Assembly: GCA_963576725.1 (NCBI GenBank)
Contig: OY755239.1
Coordinates: 55,391,640-55,455,639 of the forward strand
Direction of reading: 5' to 3'
Length of the DNA: 64,000 bases
Source: Azorinus chamasolen
Taxonomy: Eukaryota; Mollusca; Bivalvia; Cardiida; Solecurtidae
A program made the position numbers and the translations under genes. The notes under the pieces were generated by a model. It worked only from the letters and a program-made list of their open reading frames with translations, ran no database searches and was not told the DNA's origin. The stretch's first letter is position 1; the number at the start of each line of letters is the position of its first letter. This document shows, one piece after another, positions 57,301 through 64,000 of this stretch.

Positions 57301-58518
57301 ACCTCTGAAATTATTTTAGGTTAACTCATTCTCTTCTGGACTATTTTTAGACCCAAATAGGTTGAATAAATCTACCGAAAAGGAGCATTTACTTGAGAAA
57401 TTGAATATTTTAGAATTATGTAGTTTTGAAGCCATTGTGATAAAAATCATAATCACAATGGCTCCAAAAATGAGAGGTGCAATTAAGTGTCAGTAAGAGA
57501 GAAAATTTTAAACCTATTATTAGTTCCAAATTGACATCGTCGACTTCAGTGGATTTTCTTTTCACTTTGGAAATTGAACTTAATTTTGCCCCTTAGTTCT
57601 GGAAGAGTTAAACCTTTACTCAAAGGTTGCAAACAGTAGACACAGATCAGATGGCTTTTGCAGAAAGGGTCTGCTCGGTTTGCTAATGAAATAATACAAA
57701 TCTGATTTTGCAGTTTATACCCTGACCAAAATTTCCTGTATTCACATACCTTTATAAAAATACTGTTGTATTAAAACTGGCTCTTCTCTTTCTGAATATC
57801 AATTAAACCTTAAAAGTTGTATCAAAATTTATAACTGAAGAAAATGATTTTTATTAAAAACAGTGCAGACCCGGATAAAAAGGGCAGTTTTGGGAACCAT
57901 TTGATATGGATCTACACTACTTGCAAAGGTCTTGTAGATTTGGTTCTCACACTTTAAAGGTTAATATTCTTGATGCATGTTACATGAATGTTCATGGAGT
58001 ATAGGGTTAAGGCTGTTTTCACTAACTTGATTATCCCTTTCCCTTATGAATATTTGGCATCAATTAATCACCTCATAAATGTTGATTAACTTATTTAGTT
58101 AAAATTTAAAAGGAAATTTTTTGCTTAGACAAAAACTAGGATTATTTCATATAAAGCAAACGGAAAACCCTGATAGACAGCTCTTACAGGAGCCGTCTGA
58201 TCTGGGTCTCCTTTGTTTGCATTTATATGAAGAAAAGGGTCATTTCCTGCATTTCATTTAATGGTTTGTTCTCCATTTGCAGGGGTAAAGAAGCCCAGGA
58301 CCAAGGCACCTAAGATCCAGAGGCTGGTCACCCCAGTAGTCCTGCAAAGAAAACGTCACAGACTCGCCCTGAAGAGAAGGCGCTCTGTAAAGAAGCGTGA
58401 GGATGCTGCAGAGTACGCCAAGCTGTTGGCCATGAGACTGAAGGAAGCCAAGGAGAGAAAGCGCAGTCGCTCAGGCAGCCGATCAGCCTCCATGTCCCAG
58501 TCACAGTCCAAGTCGTAA
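51339..58518 (+). CDS. RPS6: ribosomal protein S6 (eS6), five coding exons, 244 aa
   Basis: Component of the small (40S) cytosolic ribosomal subunit. Joined exons 51339-51344, 52044-52175, 53540-53750, 55196-55345 and 58283-58518 give one frame with canonical GT-AG junctions. The protein starts [20 protein letters not shown] and contains [53 protein letters not shown] and [16 protein letters not shown], all near-invariant eS6 blocks. The C-terminal tail [20 protein letters not shown] is serine-rich, the position of the S6-kinase sites in vertebrates (human length 249). The tiny first coding exon (Met-Lys) is the arrangement expected from vertebrate RPS6. Divergent to 53BP1. Confidence 0.98.
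51666..51999. mobile_element. TTAA-type element in RPS6 intron 1, hairpin replaced
   Basis: TTAACCCTTTACTCCATACA ... GGAATAAAGGGTTAA are family A ends. The interior lacks the usual hairpin arms and is about 80 bp longer than typical. Confidence 0.75.
52044..52175 (+). CDS. RPS6: RPS6 exon 2
   Basis: Forty-four codons, [11 protein letters not shown] to LGDEWK, acceptor aatattacag, donor GGAAA|GTAAGT. A 21-C homopolymer begins 15 nt after the donor. Confidence 0.97.
52191..52211 (+). repeat. poly(C)21 next to RPS6 exon 2 donor
   Basis: Twenty-one consecutive C residues starting 15 nt downstream of the exon boundary. Confidence 0.98.
53540..53750 (+). CDS. RPS6: RPS6 exon 3
   Basis: [20 protein letters not shown] through [10 protein letters not shown] plus one base. 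Acceptor cttatttcag, donor GAAAG|GTAAGT. Confidence 0.97.
53975..54270. repeat. two-unit tandem repeat in RPS6 intron 3
   Basis: Two copies of a roughly 135-bp unit: 'ctttaacattagtcatatct'/'ctttaacactggccataact' and 'cacattttgaggggtg' recur. Confidence 0.82.
54318..54895. mobile_element. GCTCACC-ended non-autonomous element
   Basis: Starts 'tttagctcacctagcgctaa' with 'gtgagctattgtgatcatca' and ends 'taatcatggctctcttgtg'. Same organisation as the elements at 60681 and 62012. Confidence 0.65.
55196..55345 (+). CDS. RPS6: RPS6 exon 4
   Basis: [20 protein letters not shown] to RRPLPPKE, acceptor tttaaaacag, donor GGAAG|GTGAGT. Confidence 0.97.
55699..55772. repeat. G-runs and (TG)n in RPS6 intron 4
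   Basis: Two G-rich runs (55701-55714 and 55760-55772), the second preceded by (TG)n. They may form G-quadruplexes in the transcript. Confidence 0.9.
56636..56732. repeat. family E hairpin
   Basis: CACCAAACCCTTTACTGTGA ... GTATAGGGTTTGATGGAGAA, apex AATCGTCTCTTTGAGACAATT. In RPS6 intron 4. Confidence 0.78.
58283..58518 (+). CDS. RPS6: RPS6 exon 5 with stop codon
   Basis: [20 protein letters not shown] to SMSQSQSKS, then TAA. Acceptor tccatttgcag. Basic helix region followed by the Ser-rich tail. Confidence 0.98.
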
Positions 58519-58544
58519 TGTTGTAAATTGGCCGGAAACACTAA

Positions 58545-58550
58545 ATTAAA
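58545..58550 (+). terminator. RPS6: RPS6 polyadenylation signal ATTAAA
   Basis: ATTAAA 27 nt after the stop codon, followed by a T/G-rich stretch (tgattgtgttgtgtttg). This implies a very short 3'UTR of about 45-60 nt, typical of ribosomal protein genes. Confidence 0.82.
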
Positions 58551-58801
58551 GAGAAAAATTTATGATTGTGTTGTGTTTGATACTCCAGCATAGATGCCAA
58601 TCAATGTTTACATATACATGTAAAACTTTGCTGAAACCATTATTAAACCTTTTCCTGCTAAGCATAACTTTACAGCTTGGATCCAGATGAGACTCTGAGT
58701 AACTTCGTGTCTCATAGGAATCCAAGCTTTTGATACTCTGTTGGTAGTTTCTGAGAAGTTTACTGGATCGAAAATAAGAAAAAATTGTAGCAGATCTGGA
58801 T

Positions 58802-58941
58802 CCATGCTTATAAAGCTTTTTAGTTGAGTCTGAGTTCGTTCTCAAGCTTTTGATTGGTCAGATTTGAGCAAAAGGCTCAAATCTGACCAATCAAAAACTT
58901 GAGAACGAACTCAGACTCAACTAAAAGCTTTATAAGCATGG
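58802..58941. repeat. long near-perfect palindrome, about 68-nt arms
   Basis: Left arm CCATGCTTATAAAGCTTTTT... and right arm ...AAAAGCTTTATAAGCATGG, separated by a 4-5 nt loop at about 58870-58873. Only one or two mismatches. It lies about 250 bp past the RPS6 polyadenylation signal. The arm sequence is unlike the other families. Confidence 0.88.
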
Positions 58942-59578
58942 CCCCAGTTTGAGCAGATCTTATTTTTTTCAACAGGCAAAGGTTTGGAAGGTTTAGTTCA
59001 GTGAAGCACTATGGCTAATGCACATATCTCCCAAAGGAACTTTCTTCATTAATTTGGTTCTGCATTGAGCAGCCATGTGCACTTAAAGACCGTATTATCA
59101 GAGATCAAAATAAGATGCATACATTAAAACATTTTCAAGAATGAGTTATTGATTTCTCCGTCAAATCCTATTTTGTGACTACTTTAGAATCGTCTTGAGA
59201 CGATTCTTTATAAGAGTGGTCACAACGGGGTTTGATGGAAATGACGATTTTAGCATTTGAGTATGCACATTTATTTGTTGCTCTGTGTTATTTATACCTC
59301 CCCACCACAGAGTTGAGGTGGAGTTAAACTGAAAATAGGTCAATTGTCTGTCTGTTCATTCAGTAGATGCACATTTGATGTAGCCCTTGGCAGTCATTGC
59401 AGCTTTGCCGTTAAGTGAATGTCTTTAACCCATTACGGTATGATTACCTCAGGCTATTTTTAGATCCAATCACTTTGCATTTGCTCCTCTATTTATCACA
59501 ATGGTTTCAACAGGTGACTTTCGCAGAGGCGTCGATGGGTGAATGTGATTTTTGGTTGATCCCATGACCCATTAGGAA

Positions 59579-59764
59579 TTAACCCATTCCCTCCTACTGA
59601 CACCTCTGTAAGTCACTTTTTGAAACCATTGTGATAAATAGAGCATTTGCAAATGCTCTGTTTAACACTGGTTTCGAAAAAACTAGAAATCTATCTACTA
59701 AAGCTACTTTTAGATAGATCTATTCAAAGAGCTTGGGTCTAAAAGTCTAGGAGGAAATGGGTTA
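59579..59764. mobile_element. TTAA-type hairpin MITE, family C (degraded)
   Basis: TTAACCCATTCCCTCCTACT ... GAGGAAATGGGTTAC; the apex is shortened to GCATTTGCAAATGC. Confidence 0.78.
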
Positions 59765-60090
59765 CAGAATTGCCTCCCATTGTGATAGTGTTGTTCCTTT
59801 GTCATCTATTTATTTCAAACCTCTCTAAAACACCTGTAGAAATTGCGACCCAAGTTCACATAACGGTCCCATTTCAGTTTCGTTTAAAAAAAATGCTATC
59901 TTGTTCATTAGGTTACCCGTTACCAAAAATTGTTCAAATGGGTATTCTTCAAAAGATGTTCACAAGAAATTGCTATACATGTATATTGATTTGAACTGGG
60001 TGCAAATGAAATCTAGACTCGTAGTAAAAAAAACGGTATTCCAGCGTTGTCGTGTTCAACGAGTGTGTACATATGCCTAATTAAGACGAT

Positions 60091-60315
60091 TTAACCCATT
60101 CTCTCGTACTGATGCCTTTTTTCGCCTCTATAAACTCTTTTATTAAAACCATTGTGATAGAGCATTTGCAACATAAGGAGCAAATGCTCTATTTATCAGT
60201 GGTTTCAAAAATGCACAATTCTAAAAAAAATTCTTTCCTATATTTAATGCTCCTTTTCGGTTAATAAATTCAAAGGGGGGGTGGTCAAAAAATAGTCTAG
60301 GAGGGAATGAGTTAA
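60091..60315. mobile_element. TTAA-type hairpin MITE, family C
   Basis: TTAACCCATTCTCTCGTACT ... GAGGGAATGAGTTAA, hairpin GAGCATTTGC...GCAAATGCTC. Confidence 0.82.
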
Positions 60316-60680
60316 ACAAGGATGTTGCGTCAAAATGCTTCTGACGTCCATGGAATAATACAGATCTAATTATAAAATGTTCATCTGATTAATTTTTATG
60401 CCCCCGTTGACGGTAGTCACGGGGCATTATGTTTTGCACATGTCCGTCCGTCTGTCTGTCCGTGTGTCACGCTTTTAGGTGCAGTTGGATGTCAGTTTTT
60501 CAAGTGTAATAAGTCAGTAATTTCTACACTTATACACATGAAACTTCACATACCAATTACCATCTGTGCCATCATTTGGCACCCCACCCATGCTGCCCGC
60601 AAGCCCAAGGTCGAGGTCAAATGACTTGGAAATTTTACGTGCAGTTGGTTGTCACATTTACGTGCAGTGTTTTGTCAGTT

Positions 60681-62005
60681 TTTAGCTCACCAGAGCACAA
60701 AGTGCTCAGGGTGAGCTTTTGTGATCGCCAGATGTCTGTCGTCCGTCGTCGTGCGGCGTGCGTCGTGCGTCGTCGGTCGTCAACAATTTGAACCTTTAAA
60801 AATCTTCTCCTCTGAATCTACAGGGTTCTCAGCTTTCATCTTTGGTACATAGCATCACCTATAGGTCCTCTACAAAAGTTATATAAATTATGCCCCTGGG
60901 GTCAAAATTGGCCCCGCCCCAGGGGTTGGAAGTTTTCAATAGAAACATATAGTAAAACTTTGAAAATCTTCTCCTCTGAAACCAGAAGGTTCTCAGCTTT
61001 CATATTTGGCACATAGCATCATGTTCAGGTCCTCTACAAAAGTTATATAAATTATGGCCCTGGGGTCAAAATTGGCCCCGCCCCAGGGGTGGGCAGTTTT
61101 CAATGGAAACAAATAGTGAAATCTTTGAAAATCTTCTTCTCTGAAACTGGAAGGCTCTCAGCTTTCATATTTGGCACAGAGCATCATGTTCAGGTCCTCT
61201 ACAAAAGTTATATAAATTATGCCCCTGGGGTCAAAATTGGGCCCGCCCCAGGGGTGGGAAGTTTTCAATAGAAACAAATAGTGAAATCTTTGAAAATCTT
61301 CTCCTCTGAAACTGGAAGGCGCTCAGCTTTCATATTTGGCACAGAGCATCATGTTCAGGTCCTCTACAAAAGTTATATTAATTTTGGCCCTGGGGTCAAA
61401 ATTGGCCCCGCCCCAGGGGTGGGTACTTTTCAGAATAGAAACAATAGTGAAATCTTTGAAAATCTTCTCCTCTGAAACTGAAAGGCTCTCATCTTTCATA
61501 TTTGGCACAGAGAATCATGTTCAGGTCCTCTACAAAAGTTATATAAATTATGGCCCTGGGGTTAAAATTGGCCCAGCCCCAGGGTTGGGCAGTTTTCAAT
61601 AGAAACAAATAGTGAAATCTTTGAAAATCTTCTCCTCTGAAACTGGAAGGCTCTCAGCTTTCATATTTGGCACAGAGCATCATGTTCAGGTCCTCTACAA
61701 AAGTTATATTAATTATGGCCCTGGGGTCAAAATTGGCCCCGCCCCAGTGGTGGGTAGTTTTCAGTAGAAACATATAGAGAAAACTTTGAAAATCTTCTCC
61801 TCTGAAACTGAAAGGTTCTCAGCTTTCATATTTGGCTCATAGCATCATGTTCAAGTCCTCTACAAAAGTTATATAAATTATGTCCCTGGGGTCAAAATTG
61901 GCCCGCCCCAGGGCCGGCTAGTTTTCTATAAAAACATATAGTGAAAACTTTGAAAATCTTCTCCTCTGATTGCCTGGTGAGCGCTTCAGGGCCATTCTGG
62001 CCCTC
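60681..62005. mobile_element. element with about seven tandem 165-bp units
   Basis: Starts 'tttagctcaccagagcacaa' with 'gtgctcagggtgagcttttg' and a (CGTCGT)n stretch. The units contain 'aaaatcttctcctctgaaac', 'tcatgttcaggtcctctaca' and 'gtcaaaattggccccgcccc'. It ends 'cctggtgagcgcttcaggg...ggccctcttg'. Open frames inside are repeat translations, not genes. Confidence 0.85.
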
Positions 62006-62011
62006 TTGTTT

Positions 62012-63150
62012 TTTTGCTCACCTGAGCAAAGCTCAGAGTGAGCTTTTGGGAGACTTGAATGTCCGTCGTCAACAATTTGCTTGTGAACACTCTAGTGGTC
62101 ACAATTGTAGTCCAATCTTCATGAAACTTGGTCAGAATGAATGTCTTGATAAAATCTCGGACAAGTTCGAAAGTGGGTCAAGTTGGGTTAAAAACTAGGT
62201 CACCAGGTCAAATAGTAGGAAAACCTTGTGAACCCTCTAGAGGTCACATTTTAAGCCCAATTTTCATGAAACTTGGTCAGAATGATTGTCTTGATAAAAG
62301 CTCGGAGGGGTTTGAAAAGTGGGTTACGTGTGGTAAAAAACTAGGTCACTAGGTCAAACAGTAGAAAAACCTTGTGAACACTCTAGTGGTCACAATTTTA
62401 GTCCAATCTTCATGGAACTTCGTCAGAATGAATGTCTTGATAAAATCTCGGACGAGTTCGAAAGTGGGTCAAGTGGGGTTAAAAACTAGGTCAAAAAGTA
62501 GAAAAATCTTGTGAACACTCTAGTGGTCACATTTTTTGTCCAATCTTCATGAAACTTAGTCATAATGATTGGCTTGATAAAATCTCAAACAGGTTTGAAA
62601 GTGGGTTATGTGGGGTTAAAAACTAGGTCACTAGGTCAAATAGTAGTAAAACCTTGTGAACACTCTAGAGGTCACATTTATAGCCAAATCTTCATGAAAA
62701 TTGGCCAGAATGATTGTCCTATTGAAATCTTGGACATGTTTGAAAGTGGGTTATGTGAGGTCAAAAAGTAGGTCACTGGGTCACATCTTAGAAAAATCTA
62801 GTTTACACTCCAGTGGCCTATTTTTAGCCCAGTCCTCAAACTTGCTCAGAGTGTTTGTCTTGGTGATACCAAGGTTGAGTGTGATCATGGGTTGGATGGG
62901 AATAAAAAGTAGGTCAAATCTTAGAAAAAATACTCTAGAGGGCACATTTTAAGCCCAATATTGATAAAACCAATATACTAAATCTTTGAAAATCTTGTTC
63001 TGCAGAACTACTGCTCATGATCCACTATCAACATTGTTCAAATATTGTCCCTAAGGTCAATATTGGCCCTACCCATGGGCTACCCAGCAAAAATCTTAAA
63101 TCTATGGTAATCAGGCGAGCGATTAAGGGCCATATTGGCCCTCTTGTCAT
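62012..63150. mobile_element. second tandem-repeat element, 140-bp units
   Basis: Starts 'tttgctcacctgagcaaagc' and ends 'gggccatattggccctcttg'. Contains about six diverged units ('ccaatcttcatgaaacttgg', 'ctaggtcaaatagtaggaaa'). These are the reverse complement of the array at 46740-47447. Confidence 0.85.
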
Positions 63151-63637
63151 TGTCTTATATCTCCCTAACCACTGTCGCTATTGCCATGGAATTGCATATA
63201 CAAATTAAACACCATCCATACTTTCATTGCACACCCAGCCTATGCTGCCCGCAAGCCCAAGGTCAAATGATTTTACGTGCAGTTGGTTGTCACAGTTTTT
63301 TCATCGTCTTATATCTCACTAACCGCTATAGCTATTGGCATGGAATTGCATATACACATTCAACACCATCCATACTTTCATTACGCACCCGGCCCATGCT
63401 GCCCGCAAGCCCAAGGTCAAGGTCAAATGACTTAGGAATTTTACGTACAGCTAGGCAAGCACCCACACGGGGGCATCACTGTGTCTTACAGACGCAATTT
63501 TCTAGTTTATGATGTATCATTTCTTACAGGAATAGACATCATGTAAAGGGTTATTCAATTCGATGAATATATTCTCAAAACTGTTTGGTTTCACCCATTC
63601 CCTCCTACTGACGCCTCAGAGCCCGCTGTAAAGGTCA

Positions 63638-63966
63638 TTTTAGCTGGTCTGTTTCGAAGAAAAGTCGAGCTATTGTGATCACTGGGTCGTAGGCGTTGGC
63701 GTCGTCGTCGTCAGTGTGAAAAATTTAATGTAGCTCATTACTCGAAAAGAATAAGAGGTATCAACATGAAACTTCATAGGTTAGTAGATCTCATTGAGGG
63801 GAAGGCCCCTACATAAGAACCATAACTCTTGATTTCAGAATTTTGGAGTTCTGGCCCTTTATATTTTTCCAAAATGTTTAATTTAGCTGGACAAGCACCA
63901 AATCAGACTAGCGTTGGTGTCGCACACGGCTCTTGTTAGCTCATCTGTTTTGAAGAAAAGTCGAGC
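63638..63966. repeat. dispersed repeat ending 'aaagtcgagcta'
   Basis: 'agctggtctgtttcgaagaa' near 63643 and 'agctcatctgttttgaagaa' near 63938 are related strings each followed by 'aagtcgagcta'. They suggest a repeated terminus around a body with (GTC)n. Confidence 0.6.
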
Positions 63967-64000
63967 TACGAGGGGTGTTCCAAAAATAATGTCACTTGCA
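63967..64000. mobile_element. possible mariner-like terminus cut by the window edge
   Basis: 'acgaggggtgttccaaaaat' followed by 'aatgtcactt' resembles the ends of mariner-family elements (ACGAGGG-G-GTTC-AAAA-TAATG). Only about 34 bases are visible, so this is tentative. Confidence 0.45.

Larger units (their letters stand above)
60398..63475. mobile_element. outer element of a nested composite
   Basis: Left part 'atgcccccgttgacggtagt...cgtgcagttgg' and right part '...gcaagcccaaggtcaaggtc...cacacgggggcat' appear to be two halves of one repeat. The strings 'tgctgcccgcaagcccaagg' and 'ttacgtgcagttggttgtca' occur on both sides. Two different elements (60681-62005 and 62012-63150) lie between them. 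Confidence 0.65.

Noticed and set aside
51345..58282. snoRNA genes in RPS6 introns
   Set aside because: Ribosomal protein introns often host snoRNAs, but I found no convincing paired C/D or H/ACA box arrangement by eye.
61089..62352. Series of overlapping 60-90 codon frames with similar proteins
   Set aside because: They are translations of the same tandem 165-bp and 140-bp units in different frames, with no start context or splice structure.

Overview
The window is nuclear DNA from an animal with split genes, most likely a bivalve mollusc. The evidence is a spliced ribosomal protein S6 gene with a lophotrochozoan-looking protein, tRNA-derived SINEs sharing a tail domain, and a very dense load of short hairpin transposons. 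The species is not determinable from sequence alone.

Two protein-coding genes can be assembled exon by exon with matching splice phases. On the minus strand, 501 to 43871, is a 53BP1 (TP53BP1) orthologue. Thirty-two coding exons give about 1,923 residues before the gene runs off the left edge inside the BRCT region. The N-terminal SQ/TQ cluster, STP-I-I-P-SPT block, LPKDGD block, LC8-type TQT motifs, oligomerisation region, SGDL-DISS block, tandem Tudor, UDR motif, basic NLS-like stretches and the start of the BRCT region can be followed in the human order. On the plus strand, 51339 to 58518, is ribosomal protein S6 (RPS6): five coding exons, 244 residues, a pyrimidine-rich 5' end of TOP type and a polyadenylation signal. 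The two genes are divergent. The 5' untranslated exon(s) of 53BP1 were not located and lie somewhere between 43.9 and about 51.2 kb.

Most other sequence is transposon-derived. The 53BP1 introns are packed with short inverted-repeat elements. Three related families have TTAA-CCC(T/A)TT termini (piggyBac-like ends). Further families have TA-flanked CAGTAAAACC or CAGTTGAAC termini (pogo/Tigger-like). A 'GTGACCACTCTTTAGAATCG' hairpin family is also present. Several families with unrelated arms share one hairpin apex, GCTCCTNTAGGAGC. Longer non-autonomous elements have clear boundaries: two have hAT-type 8-bp target duplications (47854-48868, 49055-50131), a 295-bp element has an 8-bp duplication (50414-50708), and two have pogo-like ends (27826-28878, 30637-31901). 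SINEs at 36406 and 49166 have perfect 12-bp target duplications. The right end (60.4-63.5 kb) is a nested composite of tandem-repeat-bearing elements, followed by what looks like a mariner terminus at the window edge.

No RNA gene, CRISPR array, transposase gene or other complete protein gene could be supported. The window's main novelty is in the repeat architecture and in details of the 53BP1 orthologue: a missing Tudor cage tyrosine, a GC-AG intron, decayed tandem exon copies, and transposon ends placed at splice donors.
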